This document shows, one piece after another, positions 1 to 9,271 of a DNA stretch of 59,305 bases. The stretch spans positions 1-59,305 of the forward strand of contig JACQTZ010000021.1 in the NCBI GenBank assembly GCA_016210515.1, written 5' to 3'. The notes under the pieces are model-generated. The model ran no database searches and was not told the DNA's origin. It was given only the letters and a program-made list of their open reading frames with translations. The translations under genes and the position numbers were made by a program. Each line of letters begins with the position of its first letter. The first letter of the stretch is position 1. This DNA comes from Chloroflexota bacterium. Its GTDB lineage: Bacteria > Chloroflexota > Dehalococcoidia > UBA2985.

Positions 1-1684
1 CCGCCAGTGCCCTTACCAACTCGGTCTTTCCCACTCCGGTGGGGCCCAGGAAGATGAAGCTGCCTATGGGTCTGCGGGGGTCTTTTATCCCTGCCCTGGC
101 CCGTCGGACCGCCTTGGAGACTATGTTTATGGCCTCATCCTGACCAACGATTCTCTTGTGGAGAGCCTCTTCCATGTGCAAGAGACGCTCCATATCCTCC
201 ATGACCAGGCGGGTGACGGGGATGCCCGTCCACATGCTCACCACCTCGGCAATATCTTCCTCGGTCACCACGATATCATGTTCGCCTTCCGTGGACTCCC
301 AGTCCTTCTCCATATGTTCCAACTTGTCCGCCAGCTTCAGCTCTCGGTCTCGTAGCTCTGCGGCGTACTCATACTGCTGCCCGGCTATGGCCTCATCCTT
401 CTCCCGCCGTACGTGCTCCAGGACCTTCAGGGACTCCTTTATGGAGAGGGGGGTTGAGCTGGCGCGAATTCGCACCTTGGAGGCTGCCTCGTCCATCAGG
501 TCTATGGCCTTGTCTGGCATGAAACGGTCTGCGATGAAACGGGACGCCAGGGTGGCTGCCGTGTGCAGAGCCTCATCGGTGATGGTCAGGTGATGGTGCT
601 CTTCGTAGCGGCCTCTTATCCCCTTCAGAATGGCAATGGTGTCCTCCGTGGAAGGCTCCTCCACGTGCACCGGCTGGAACCGGCGCTCCAGGGCAGGGTC
701 CCTTTCCACGTATTTTCGGTAGTCGTCCAGGGTGGTGGCTCCTATGCACTGTATCTCGCCCCGAGAGAGGGCTGGCTTCAAGATGTTGGCGGCATCCACC
801 GCGCCCTCCGCAGCTCCTGCACCCACCATGGTGTGCATCTCATCTATGAAGAGGATGCAGGTGCCAGACCCACGTATCTCTTCCAGGACCTTCTTCAGGC
901 GCTCCTCAAACTCACCGCGGTATTTGGTGCCGGCTACCAGCGCCCCCATGTCCAGGGTAACCAAACGCTTCCCCTGCAGGGTCTCGGGCACCTCCCCATT
1001 GATCATGCGCTGGGCCAGGGCCTCCACAATGGCCGTCTTGCCCACGCCGGGTTCACCTATTAGGACGGGGTTGTTCTTGGTGCGGCGGCTCAAAATCTGC
1101 ACTACCCGTTGGAGCTCCTTCTCTCTGCCAACCACGGGGTCCAGCTTGCCGGCGCGAGCGGCGCTGGTAAGGTCAATACCCAACTGGTCCAGGGTGGGAG
1201 TGCGTGTGGTCGACTTGGCGTTCGCGTGCCCGGGAGCAACGCTCTGGCTCAGGATGCGGCTGGTCTCCGCCCGGACCTTGTCCAGGGATACCCCCAAACT
1301 CTCCAGGACGCCCGCGGCAACTCCCTCTCCCTCTCGCATGAGGCCGATTAGGATGTGCTCCGTGCCGATGTAGTGGTGGTTTAGCCGGCGCGCTTCATCT
1401 ACGGCTAGCTCGATGACCTTCTTTGCCCTGGGAGTGAGGCCGATCTCCCCTGGAGTGTGCCTCTCGCCCCTGCCAATGATGAACTCCACCGCGGAGCGCA
1501 CCTTGCTCAGTTCCACCCCCAGATTGGACAACACTCGCGCCGCCACCCCATCCGTCTCTCGCGCAAGGCCCAAGAGAATGTGCTCGGTCCCTATGTAGTT
1601 ATGGTTGAAGCGCTGGGCTTCTTCCTGGGCCAGGGACAGTACCCTGCGGGCTCTTTCCGAGAACTTCTCGAATCTGCTAGTCAC
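1..1684 (-). CDS. clpC: ATP-dependent Clp protease ATP-binding subunit ClpC (partial, C-terminus beyond window)
   Basis: Hsp100 AAA+ unfoldase that feeds substrates to the ClpP peptidase. About 561 residues are visible. The N-terminus ([15 protein letters not shown]) opens two Clp-N repeats, each with a YIGTEHIL motif. Next come the D1 AAA module with Walker A GEPGVGKT and Walker B ILFIDE, a middle UVR-like stretch, and the start of D2, where the window ends just after Walker A GPTGVGKT. The start is GTG at 1684, preceded by TTAGGAG that follows the rpsA stop directly, so the two genes look co-transcribed. The UVR-type middle region favours ClpC over ClpB. No ORF closes in the window because the stop codon lies outside it. 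Confidence 0.95.
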   Translation of the reverse strand, partial: MTSRFEKFSERARRVLSLAQEEAQRFNHNYIGTEHILLGLARETDGVAARVLSNLGVELSKVRSAVEFIIGRGERHTPGEIGLTPRAKKVIELAVDEARRLNHHYIGTEHILIGLMREGEGVAAGVLESLGVSLDKVRAETSRILSQSVAPGHANAKSTTRTPTLDQLGIDLTSAARAGKLDPVVGREKELQRVVQILSRRTKNNPVLIGEPGVGKTAIVEALAQRMINGEVPETLQGKRLVTLDMGALVAGTKYRGEFEERLKKVLEEIRGSGTCILFIDEMHTMVGAGAAEGAVDAANILKPALSRGEIQCIGATTLDDYRKYVERDPALERRFQPVHVEEPSTEDTIAILKGIRGRYEEHHHLTITDEALHTAATLASRFIADRFMPDKAIDLMDEAASKVRIRASSTPLSIKESLKVLEHVRREKDEAIAGQQYEYAAELRDRELKLADKLEHMEKDWESTEGEHDIVVTEEDIAEVVSMWTGIPVTRLVMEDMERLLHMEEALHKRIVGQDEAINIVSKAVRRARAGIKDPRRPIGSFIFLGPTGVGKTELVRALA

Positions 1685-1698
1685 GGTTTTCTCCTAAA

Positions 1699-2838
1699 TT
1701 AGCGATCTCTCAGGCGTGGGCTTTCATCTTCTGCCCAAATGTCTGCCGCCTGCTTAAGGCTGAGCGCCAAGCGCCTTCGCTCGGGCTCTATCTTCAGGAT
1801 CTTCAGGGTGAGAACATCCCCTTCTTTTACTACTTCCTTCGGGTGGTGGATCACATTGTGGCTCAACTCCGAGATGTGGATGAGCCCTTCCACTGAACCC
1901 TCTATGCGGGCAAAGGCACCGAAGTTTGTCAGCTTGGTTATGGTGCCAGAGATTAGCTGGTCCACATGATATCTGTCCGGTACGGTGTCCCATGGCTCCG
2001 GCCGCGTCCGCCTGAGGCTCAGGGCTATCCTCTTGCTATCATGGTCAACCTTCATCACGTAGACGTCCACCTCATCTGCCACCTTCAGGACCTGTTCTGT
2101 GGATTGAACGGGCTCCCAGGACAGCTCTGAGATGTGAATCAGGCCGTCTGCTCCACCCAGGTCTACAAAAGCACCAAAGTCGCAGATGCCCGTTACCCTG
2201 CCCCTTCTGACCTGCCCCTCCTGCAACTCCTGGAGTATCCGCTCCTTCTGGGACTCCCGCTTCTCCTGGAGTGCTACTTTCTCTGAGAAGATAGCCCTCT
2301 TCTTGAAGCGGTCAACCTCTATTATCTTCAGGTCCACCCTTTTCCCAATGAGGCGCTCCATCTCCGCTTCCCCTCCGCCATTGGAGCCTCGCAGCCCTCC
2401 CCCCAGGTGAGATATGGGTATAAACCCCTTCACTCCATGTACGTCCACCAACGCCCCTCCCCGGTTGAACCCTTCTATGGTGCCTTCAACCGGCTCTCCA
2501 CTGCTGAACTTCTGCTCTATGTCCAGCCACCCCATCTCCTCTTTGGCCCTATCTACGGAGAGGACGGCAGGCCCCTCTTCTCTCTCTGGCTCCAATACCC
2601 GGATGAGGATCTTGCCTCCTACCCTTAGAGATGCCAACTCCTCTTCGTTCAGGGAACGCATCTCCCTGGGGGAGACGGTGCCCTCAGACTTGTTGCCTAT
2701 GCTGACCAGAATACCCTCCTGGTCAACCCTCATTATCACTCCCTGTACCAGCTCTCCTCTGCGGACAACTTTAGCTAGCTCGGCCTCTTTGAGGAGAGCT
2801 TCCATGTTTTCGACGGGGGCGCTGGTGTTAGTGGACAC
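1699..2838 (-). CDS. rpsA: 30S ribosomal protein S1, four S1 domains
   Basis: RNA-binding ribosomal protein that helps mRNA load onto the 30S subunit. The 379 residues hold four S1/OB repeats, recognisable from motifs such as GVIMRVDQEGILV, GFIPISHL, FGAFVDLGGADGLIHISEL and FGAFARIEGSVEGLIHISEL. The six-domain E. coli protein is longer; four-domain forms are usual in Gram-positive and Chloroflexota lineages. The start is GTG at 2838. A good sigma70-type promoter lies about 47 bases upstream, and clpC follows 14 bases after the stop. Confidence 0.93.
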   Translation of the reverse strand: MSTNTSAPVENMEALLKEAELAKVVRRGELVQGVIMRVDQEGILVSIGNKSEGTVSPREMRSLNEEELASLRVGGKILIRVLEPEREEGPAVLSVDRAKEEMGWLDIEQKFSSGEPVEGTIEGFNRGGALVDVHGVKGFIPISHLGGGLRGSNGGGEAEMERLIGKRVDLKIIEVDRFKKRAIFSEKVALQEKRESQKERILQELQEGQVRRGRVTGICDFGAFVDLGGADGLIHISELSWEPVQSTEQVLKVADEVDVYVMKVDHDSKRIALSLRRTRPEPWDTVPDRYHVDQLISGTITKLTNFGAFARIEGSVEGLIHISELSHNVIHHPKEVVKEGDVLTLKILKIEPERRRLALSLKQAADIWAEDESPRLRDR

Positions 2839-2884
2839 TTGCTAATCTCTTCTTCAGGCTATTACCGCTATCACCCATACTACA

Positions 2885-2913
2885 ATTATATGTCTCACCT
2901 TGTAGTGTGTAAA
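2885..2913 (-). promoter_or_regulatory. sigma70-type promoter for rpsA-clpC
   Basis: On the minus strand TTTACA (2913-2908) is followed after exactly 17 bases by TATAAT (2890-2885). This gives a predicted transcript start near 2878 and a leader of about 40 bases before the GTG of rpsA. Confidence 0.7.
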
Positions 2914-3068
2914 GGTGCTGCTGTAGAGCTTGTGTCATGGGATGGTGATGACGCGCTGCGGATGTATTGACATCTGCTGGGGAAACGATGAATGGCCTCC
3001 ATCCTCGGGCGCCTGCCACGCTTGGTGCAGGCCCCTTGGATCCCTCAATCAAAACGAGGGCTTAGTGC

Positions 3069-3186
3069 CTCTGGCAGTGACCTATTTTCCCACCCCGTTA
3101 CCAGGGCAGTATCGTCGGCGCTGGGGCGTTTCACTTCCGTGTTCGAGATGGGTACGGGTGGTTCCACCCCGCCAGAACCACCAGAG
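3069..3186 (-). rRNA. rrf: 5S ribosomal RNA, not linked to 23S or 16S
   Basis: Read on the minus strand this 118-base stretch has the bacterial 5S signature: GAACCACCCGTACCCATCTC, then CGAACACGGAAGTGAAACG, and a 3' part ending CACTGCCAGAG. The ends CTCTGG and CCAGAG pair as helix I. No 23S gene lies upstream, where a phosphotriesterase gene begins 340 bases away on the other strand, and none lies downstream, where rpsA follows. It therefore stands alone with its own promoter. Confidence 0.95.
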
Positions 3187-3194
3187 ACTCTACT

Positions 3195-3223
3195 ATAATA
3201 GCTGAACAGCATGAGCTTTGCAA
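3195..3223 (-). promoter_or_regulatory. promoter of the solitary 5S rRNA gene
   Basis: On the minus strand TTGCAA (3223-3218), 17 bases, then TATTAT (3200-3195). The -10 ends about 9 bases before the 5' end of the 5S gene, as expected for direct initiation at the mature or near-mature end. Confidence 0.6.
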
Positions 3224-3284
3224 GGGGGGTCGTGGGAGTTGGTTCTACGCTATTACTGAGCCTTGCATTGATGGCTAAACCTTC

Positions 3285-3412
3285 CCCCCATCACTTCGGC
3301 GAGCTCAGTGCAGGCTCTGACCTTCCCCCTTCGAGGGGGAAGGGATTTGTTCTCTCCCCCATCAAGGGGGAGAGTGAGAGAGGGGGTGAGTTAAGCCGTC
3401 CACTCATGGCTC
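3285..3412. repeat. dispersed palindromic intergenic repeat, family A copy 1
   Basis: A series of short hairpins: CTTCCCCCTTCGAGGGGGAAGG, then CTCTCCCCCATCAAGGGGGAGAG, bounded by CCATCACTTCGGCGAGCTCAG on one side and GAGAGAGGGGGTGAGTTA on the other. Closely related copies lie at 5958-6098, 20803-20909 and 30321-30488. It occupies most of the 343-base gap between the 5S gene and the phosphotriesterase gene. Confidence 0.8.
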
Positions 3413-3529
3413 TGTAAGTGTGAAAGAGGGTGGAAGTTGACACCGTGTCCTGGACGCTATAGCCTGTCAACACGGGAAATGACCGCCTGTTTCCACCACC
3501 AACGCTCTTTACGTAATGGAGGATAAGCG

Positions 3530-4495
3530 ATGCCCACTGTGAATACCGTCCTTGGCCCCGTGGATGTCAACGACCTGGGCTTCACCCTGACCCATGAGCA
3601 CATACGGGAAAGCTCGGCGGGCGTCCCCTACTCCTTCCCAGAGCTGTTCGATTTCGACGAAGACCTCACCCGGACCGTGGCTGCCCTTAACGAGGTTGCT
3701 GCCGAAGGGGTCGGCACTATTGTGAACCTCACTACTGTGGACCTGGGGCGTGATATGCGGCTCATGCAAGGGGTGGCCGAACGCGCACAGTTGCACATTG
3801 TCCCAGCCACAGGCATCTGGAGGGACATCCCACGCGCCATCAGCCAGGGCTGCACGCCCGACCGGTTGGCCAAGGCATTCGTACGAGAGATAGAGGTGGG
3901 TATCGAAGGGACAGGGGTGAAGGCCGGAGCAATCAAGGTAGCCACCGATATGGAGCACATAGCGGACGGGAGGCTCACCCAGCCCAACGAGTTGGTCCTT
4001 CGGGCGGCGGCTCGGGCCTGCAACTACACTGGTGTGCCGATTTCCACCCACACAGCCGCTCCCGCCAGGGCCGGAGACCTGCAGGTGGCCGTCTTCGAAG
4101 AGGAGGGCGTAGACCTGCGGCGGGTGTGCATCGGCCACAGCAACGATACCGACAACATGGACTACCTGCTGGGGATTCTCCGCAAGGGGTGTTTCCTGGG
4201 GATGGACCGCTACCCCGGCGGCCGGACCGGCGGCCTGAACTGGGAACAGCGTACCCAGGTGTTGAAAAAGCTGGTGGACCTGGGATTTGCACGCCAGCTT
4301 ACCCTCTCTCACGACTTCGGAGGCTGGCGTCCCGCTCTGCCGGAGCAGGTGGAAATGCGGAAGACCTACAACCCCGATGGCTACTGCTTCATCCCGCGAA
4401 GGGTGTTGCCGCGCCTGCGGGAGCTGGGAGTGAGCGAAGAGGCCATTCACACCATGACGGTGGATGCGCCGCGCCGCCTCTTGAGTGTTGTGTAA
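3530..4495 (+). CDS. phosphotriesterase-family metal-dependent hydrolase
   Basis: Amidohydrolase-superfamily TIM-barrel enzyme of the PTE/Php type (321 aa). The binuclear metal site can be read directly: THEH (His22, His24), the bridging Lys136 in GAIKVAT, His174 in STHT, His203 in IGHSN and Asp262 in LSHDF. Family members act as lactonases, phosphotriesterases or are unassigned; the substrate cannot be told from sequence. The start ATG has GGAGG eight bases upstream. A TTGACA element lies at 3437-3442, but the nearest -10-like TATAGC sits only 15 bases away, so the promoter is uncertain. rarA follows after 56 bases on the same strand. Confidence 0.88.
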   Translation: MPTVNTVLGPVDVNDLGFTLTHEHIRESSAGVPYSFPELFDFDEDLTRTVAALNEVAAEGVGTIVNLTTVDLGRDMRLMQGVAERAQLHIVPATGIWRDIPRAISQGCTPDRLAKAFVREIEVGIEGTGVKAGAIKVATDMEHIADGRLTQPNELVLRAAARACNYTGVPISTHTAAPARAGDLQVAVFEEEGVDLRRVCIGHSNDTDNMDYLLGILRKGCFLGMDRYPGGRTGGLNWEQRTQVLKKLVDLGFARQLTLSHDFGGWRPALPEQVEMRKTYNPDGYCFIPRRVLPRLRELGVSEEAIHTMTVDAPRRLLSVV

Positions 4496-4551
4496 GAGGC
4501 ACACTCTTCGGGTATACTGGGGGGCGACTGGGGTGCTGTGAGGGAAGCGCA

Positions 4552-5907
4552 ATGACAGACCTCTTCGAAGACCGGCGGAGGAGAGCCCTGGGACGGGAAG
4601 CGCCCCTGGCAGCCCGCATGCGACCCCGGACCTTTGACGATTTCGTGGGGCAGGAGCACATAGTTGGCCCTGGGAGAGTCCTGCGGCGAAGCATAGAGGC
4701 AGACCAGATTCCCTCCATGATACTGTGGGGGCCGCCCGGCAGCGGCAAGACAACCCTTGCTTACCTCATCGCTACGGTCACCCGCTCCTACTTCGACCCC
4801 GTTAGCGCCGTCACCGCCGGAGTGGCCGACCTGCGCAAGATAATCGAGCAGGCCAGGGAACGGCGTGGGATGTACGCCCAGCGCACCCTCCTCTTCGTGG
4901 ACGAGATTCACCGCTTCAGCAAAGCCCAGCAGGACGTGGTCCTCCCCCACGTAGAAGATGGCACAGTGACCTTCATTGGGGCCACCACGGAGAACCCCTC
5001 CTTTGAGGTTATAGCCCCGCTGCTCTCCCGGTGCAGGGTCTTCACCCTCAAAGCCCTCACCGATGAGGAGGTAGCCACAATAGTGCAAAGGGCTACAGTG
5101 GATGAAGAGCGTGGGATAGGCTCTCTCCACGTTGTTCTGGCGGAGGATGCCCTCCACCACCTGGTGACCATGGCCAACGGCGATGCCAGGGTGGCCCTCA
5201 ACGCCCTGGAGCTGGCGGGTTCCGCCACGGCTCCAGACCCCTCCGGCGCTCGCCACGTGACCCTGGACACCATCGAGGATGCCCTTCAGCAGCGTTCCAT
5301 CCTGTACGACAAGGCAGGAGAGCAGCACTACGACACCATCTCCGCCTTCATCAAGTCGGTGCGCGGCTCCGACCCCGACGCGGCCATCTACTGGCTGGTG
5401 CGCATGATTGAGGCAGGGGAGGACCCCCTGTTCATCGCCCGGCGACTGGTTATCCTGGCGGCGGAAGACATTGGTATGGCAGACCCCCAGGGATTGCCAG
5501 TGGCGGTGGCCGCTCAGCAGGCGGTCCACTTCGTCGGGATGCCAGAGGGGGCCATCCCACTGGCGGAGGCCACGGTCTACCTGGCCACGGCCCCTAAAAG
5601 CAACTCCGCCTACGCCGCTCTGAACCAGGCCAGGGAGGATGCGCGACGCACCCGCAACGAGCCTGTGCCCATGCACCTGCGCAACCCCGTTACGCCCCTG
5701 ATGAAGGAGCAGGGCTATGGCAAGGGCTACAGGTACTCCCACGACTACCCAGGCCACTTCGCCCCCATGGAGAACCTTCCCCCATCTTTGAGAAACCGCC
5801 GCTATTACCAGCCCAGCGACCAGGGGTATGAGAAGGCTGTGGCCCAGCGTCTCAAGGAGTGGTGGGCCGGACACAAGGGTGGTGCTCAGAGCAAAGGAAG
5901 CGAATAG
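4552..5907 (+). CDS. rarA: replication-associated recombination protein A (RarA/MgsA AAA+ ATPase)
   Basis: AAA+ ATPase of the clamp-loader clade acting at stalled replication forks. In the 451-aa product Walker A GPPGSGKT lies at 60-67, Walker B FVDEIH around 115-120, and sensor 1 GATTENPSFEV follows; the C-terminal MgsA tetramerisation region includes YLATAPKSNSAY and the terminal basic tail. The open frame extends far upstream into the previous gene. ATG at 4552 is chosen because the family N-terminus (MTDLFE, then LAARMRPRTFDDFVGQEH) begins there. A TATACT box at 4513-4518 may be a weak local -10. Confidence 0.95.
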   Translation: MTDLFEDRRRRALGREAPLAARMRPRTFDDFVGQEHIVGPGRVLRRSIEADQIPSMILWGPPGSGKTTLAYLIATVTRSYFDPVSAVTAGVADLRKIIEQARERRGMYAQRTLLFVDEIHRFSKAQQDVVLPHVEDGTVTFIGATTENPSFEVIAPLLSRCRVFTLKALTDEEVATIVQRATVDEERGIGSLHVVLAEDALHHLVTMANGDARVALNALELAGSATAPDPSGARHVTLDTIEDALQQRSILYDKAGEQHYDTISAFIKSVRGSDPDAAIYWLVRMIEAGEDPLFIARRLVILAAEDIGMADPQGLPVAVAAQQAVHFVGMPEGAIPLAEATVYLATAPKSNSAYAALNQAREDARRTRNEPVPMHLRNPVTPLMKEQGYGKGYRYSHDYPGHFAPMENLPPSLRNRRYYQPSDQGYEKAVAQRLKEWWAGHKGGAQSKGSE

Positions 5908-5957
5908 CTCCGCCGTGCCACAACGTCTACTGATTCTTGAGCAATTTCCTAAGCATC

Positions 5958-6098
5958 CACCCCCTCTCTAACTCTCCCCCATCAAGGGGGAGAGGATAAT
6001 CCCTTCCCCTCCGAGAGGGAAAGTTAGAGCCTGCGCTGAGCTCCGACTCCATACGGAGTCCGATGGAATCGGACCTTGTCGAAGCGATGGGGGTGAAC
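5958..6098. repeat. dispersed palindromic repeat, family A copy 2 (opposite orientation)
   Basis: Same building blocks as 3285-3412 but inverted: CCCCCTCTCTAACTCTCCCC, a CTCCCCCATCAAGGGGGAG hairpin, CCCTTCCCCTCCGAGAGGG, then the hairpin ACTCCATACGGAGT and a partial GATTCC-type palindrome. It fills most of the 340-base gap between rarA and the substrate-binding protein gene; nothing else coding is visible there. Confidence 0.8.
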
Positions 6099-6247
6099 TA
6101 GGTTCTTTCTGTTCAAGGCTCAGCAAATAATGTGGGATGTTGGCCCCTGACGCATGAGGGTTGTACAGGGTTGGTGGCGGGACTGGAGCAAACGGGGTAT
6201 ACTACATCAGTGCCCGGTCCACCATATTGTTGCATAGGAGGAGAGCC

Positions 6248-7909
6248 ATGACATTCAGGAAGCGAAGCGTTAGTGGAAACCTTGTCCTGTTCCTCACCCT
6301 TGTCCTGAGCACCGTCCTGTTTCTTGCCGCGTGTTCAAAGGAAGAGTCCACGCCGGTTCCTTCCCCCACTCCCAAACCGCCCGTAGTGCTGCATCTCAAC
6401 CTGGGCACCGAGCCGCCCACCCTGGATCCGGCCCTGTCGGTGGACAACGTATCCATAGACCTGGCCGGTTCCCTCTTCGTAGGGCTTACCAAGGTGGATG
6501 AGGCGACCTCCGCTATCCTACCCGACCTGGCCACCAGGTGGGATGTCTCCGCAGACGGGACCAAGTACACCTTCCACCTGCGTACAGACGTCAAGTGGAG
6601 CGACGGCAAGCCAGTGACTGCCTACGACGTGGAGTACGGCATTCTCCGCACCCTGGCCCCGGCCACGGCCTCCGAGTACTCTTATGTTGCAGCCACCATT
6701 ATCAAGGGCGCTGCCGACTTCAACGCAGGTAAGACTACCGACCCCTTAACGGTGGGCGTGCGGGCCCTGGACGCCGGGACCCTGGAGATAGAGCTGGAAC
6801 ACGCGGCGGGTTACTTCCCAGGCATCGCCTCTATGTGGGTGTTATACCCCCAGCCCAGATGGGCAATCGAGGCCTATGGTACCAAGTGGATCGAGCCGGA
6901 GAACATCGTCACCAGCGGCCCCTTCAAGCTGGAGGGTTGGACGCACGACCAGAGCCTGGTCCTGGTGAAGAACCCAGACTACTACAATGCCTCCAAGGTG
7001 GAGATCGACCGCATCGAGTTTGTCATAGTCAACGAGGCCTCCACAGCCATGGCTATGTATGAGGCGGGGCAACTGGACAGCCTCTACCAGACCGGGGTTC
7101 CCCTGGAGGACCTGGACCGGGTCAGGGCCGACTCCAAGCTGAGCAAGGAGCTATACATAGCTCCTGAGCTCACTACCTACTACTACGGCTTCGACAACAA
7201 AGAGGCTCCTTTTGACAAGCCTCTGGTGCGGAAGGCCTTCAGCGCGGCCATCGACCGCCAGAGCCTCATTACCAACGTTCTCAAGGGCGGGCAGAAGCCA
7301 GCCCGCACCTTCACAGCCCCGGGGAACTTTGGGGCCGTGGATGCCGAGAAGGAAAACATAGGAATCAAGTTCGACACAGTGCAGGCCAAGGCTTGGCTTG
7401 CTGAGGCTGGCTATCCCAACTGCCAGGGACTGCCCTCAGTTACGCTGATGTACAACACCTCCGAAGGACACAAGAAGATAGCCGAGGCTATTCAGGCCAT
7501 GTGGAAACAGCACCTGAACTGCGACGTCAGCGTAGTGAACCAGGAGTGGGCTGTCTACCTCAAGACCCTTCAGACAGACCCACCTCAGATATACCGACTG
7601 GGCTGGGGAGCCGACTACCCCGACGCCAATAACTGGCTCAACGAGGTCTTCCACTCCACCTCGGCCAGCAACTACGCCAGGTACGAGAACGCCCAGTTCG
7701 ACGGCCTGGTGGAGCAGGCGGCAAGGGAGCAGGACCCGACCAAACGCCTGGACCTCTACAAACAGGCGGAGCGGCTGTTTACCGAGGTGGACGCTGGCAT
7801 AGCCCCCATTTATTTCTACACCACTGTCCAACTCACCAAGCCCTATTTGCAGCGGACCTACTCTCCCTTCGGCTCCGAACGCTTCGAGAACTGGAAAGTG
7901 GTGCGGTAG
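6248..7909 (+). CDS. ABC transporter substrate-binding lipoprotein, peptide/nickel (SBP_bac_5) family
   Basis: Extracytoplasmic receptor of a peptide-type ABC importer (553 aa). The N-terminus is a lipoprotein signal: basic MTFRKRS, a hydrophobic stretch, then lipobox LAAC followed by a Pro/Thr/Ser-rich linker. The mature part has family-5 motifs: LGTEPPTLDPALSVD, LATRWDVSADGTKYTFHLR, and VRKAFSAAIDRQSL. ATG at 6248 is chosen over an upstream in-frame start because AGGAGGAG sits just before it and the signal peptide begins there. Two permease genes follow after a 441-base gap. The ligand cannot be assigned. Confidence 0.92.
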   Translation: MTFRKRSVSGNLVLFLTLVLSTVLFLAACSKEESTPVPSPTPKPPVVLHLNLGTEPPTLDPALSVDNVSIDLAGSLFVGLTKVDEATSAILPDLATRWDVSADGTKYTFHLRTDVKWSDGKPVTAYDVEYGILRTLAPATASEYSYVAATIIKGAADFNAGKTTDPLTVGVRALDAGTLEIELEHAAGYFPGIASMWVLYPQPRWAIEAYGTKWIEPENIVTSGPFKLEGWTHDQSLVLVKNPDYYNASKVEIDRIEFVIVNEASTAMAMYEAGQLDSLYQTGVPLEDLDRVRADSKLSKELYIAPELTTYYYGFDNKEAPFDKPLVRKAFSAAIDRQSLITNVLKGGQKPARTFTAPGNFGAVDAEKENIGIKFDTVQAKAWLAEAGYPNCQGLPSVTLMYNTSEGHKKIAEAIQAMWKQHLNCDVSVVNQEWAVYLKTLQTDPPQIYRLGWGADYPDANNWLNEVFHSTSASNYARYENAQFDGLVEQAAREQDPTKRLDLYKQAERLFTEVDAGIAPIYFYTTVQLTKPYLQRTYSPFGSERFENWKVVR

Positions 7910-7935
7910 CCTGGCCCAGCACTACAAGAACCGTC

Positions 7936-7964
7936 GTGGGGGCGGATTCAAAACCCGCCCCCAC
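7936..7964 (+). terminator. strong hairpin after the substrate-binding protein gene
   Basis: A perfect 10-bp stem, GTGGGGGCGG and CCGCCCCCAC, with a 9-base loop lies 26 bases after the stop. No clear U-run follows, so it may stabilise the binding-protein mRNA against decay or attenuate transcription into the permeases rather than act as a full terminator. Confidence 0.5.
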
Positions 7965-8139
7965 CTGGTTTGGGCCCACGGCGACCAACCGTCGGCCACT
8001 CGCTGGGCGCGCAGTGATCACAACCATAGCGCGGGTGGGGATATGAGGAAGCTGAAGAAGGTCGGCCAGCCTAAGCATGTCGACAAGGTCTTTTAAAAGT
8101 CTGTCCCCGAGCCGAATTCAAAACTGTCATCGCCACCGA

Positions 8140-8245
8140 AATGTCATTCTTCGTCGTCCTTCTCTGAAGGACGACGAAGAATCTGGGGAGGAGGCTATTC
8201 CCCACCACCCCAGGCCCTTCGCTTCGCTCAGGGTGACAAGCAAAT
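8140..8245. repeat. intergenic repeat with a perfect 16-bp inverted repeat
   Basis: ATTCTTCGTCGTCCTT at 8146-8161 and its exact complement at 8167-8182 with a 5-base loop, followed by a CTTCGCTTCGCTCAGGGTGACA segment. The ATTCTTCG/AGAATGACA theme returns near 13890, 15966 and 37909. It lies in the 441-base gap between the binding protein and the first permease; no gene is visible in the gap. Confidence 0.75.
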
Positions 8246-8350
8246 GAGGATGAGCTTGCATCAGAACTAGCCAGAGGTCTACACTAGTATTATGAGAGGG
8301 ATACGGCCAGTGCCCCTAGCGCTTGTCGTATCAAGGAGAGGACAAGGCTG

Positions 8351-9271
8351 GTGGTAGCTTACGTCGTTCGCCGTATCTTGGGAGCCATCCCCGTTCTCCT
8401 TACTCTCTCCCTCATAACCTTTCTCCTCATGCACGCCGTCCCTGGCGGGCCTTTCGACAGGGAGAAGCGTCTGCCCCCCGAGATAATAGCCAACCTGGAA
8501 AGCAAGTATCACCTGGACAGGCCTCTCTGGCGCCAGTACACAGACTACATAGGCGGCATAGTAACCCGCTTCGACTTCGGCCCCACGTACCGCTCCACGA
8601 CCCGCACGGTCAACGACATCTTCTCAGAGCAGCTGCCTGTATCGGCCCAGCTGGGTGGGCTGGCTCTCCTCATCGCTATAGGAATAGGGATACCGGCCGG
8701 GATTATCGCCGCCCTCAGGCAGAACACGGTAACTGACTACACGGTCATGTTCATCGCCATCCTGGGCCTGTCCATTCCCAACCTGGCCCTGGGGCCTCTC
8801 CTGATGTGGGTCTTTGGCCTGAAGCTGGAGTGGCTGCCGGTGGCCACCTGGGGCACCTGGAAGCACCTGATCCTACCTGCTGTCACCCTGGGCACAGGCT
8901 ACAGCGCCTTTATAGCCCGCCTGACCAGGGCCTCCATGCTCCAGGTCGTTCGAGAAGATTACATAAGGACGGCCAGGGCCAAGGGCCTATCGGAGAGCGT
9001 AATCATGGTTCGCCATGCTCTGAAGAATGGCCTTATCCCGGTGGCCACCGTTATCGGCCCCCTTTTCGCCGTCCTTATCACAGGGACTGTGGTAGTAGAG
9101 CAGATATTCGCCGTCCCTGGCATCGGCAGGTACTTCGTGACCAGCATCGGCAACAGGGACTACCCTGTGATCATGGGCACTACTCTCCTCTTTGGTGTGG
9201 CCATCGTCGTAGCCAACCTTCTGGTGGACTTGACCTACGCCTTCCTTGACCCCCGCATACGGCTGAGGTGA
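8351..9271 (+). CDS. peptide-type ABC transporter permease, OppB/DppB-like
   Basis: First membrane subunit of the importer (306 aa, about six transmembrane segments). It begins with the typical VVAYVVRRILGAIPVL segment and carries the EAA-loop motif DYIRTARAKGLSE with downstream HALKNGLIPV. The start is GTG at 8351, with AAGGAGAGG about eight bases upstream. The stop TGA overlaps the GTG of the next permease gene by four bases, so the two are translationally coupled. Confidence 0.93.
   Translation: MVAYVVRRILGAIPVLLTLSLITFLLMHAVPGGPFDREKRLPPEIIANLESKYHLDRPLWRQYTDYIGGIVTRFDFGPTYRSTTRTVNDIFSEQLPVSAQLGGLALLIAIGIGIPAGIIAALRQNTVTDYTVMFIAILGLSIPNLALGPLLMWVFGLKLEWLPVATWGTWKHLILPAVTLGTGYSAFIARLTRASMLQVVREDYIRTARAKGLSESVIMVRHALKNGLIPVATVIGPLFAVLITGTVVVEQIFAVPGIGRYFVTSIGNRDYPVIMGTTLLFGVAIVVANLLVDLTYAFLDPRIRLR

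Noticed and set aside
2960..3068. Intrinsic terminator just after the 5S rRNA gene
   Set aside because: A short CCCTC/GAGGG pairing exists on the minus strand, but the loop is long and no U-tract follows, so I did not annotate it.
3509..4753. 414-aa open frame antisense to the phosphotriesterase gene and rarA
   Set aside because: It spans two real genes and their spacer on the other strand, with no family motif and no ribosome-binding site.
4447..5874. 475-aa open frame antisense to rarA
   Set aside because: It is a shadow of a high-GC coding region; its translation is low-complexity His/Gly/Val-rich with no domain, while the plus strand encodes an intact AAA+ protein.
6161..6247. Upstream extension of the substrate-binding protein frame
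   Set aside because: It has no ribosome-binding site and would bury the lipoprotein signal; ATG 6248 has AGGAGGAG and starts the signal peptide.
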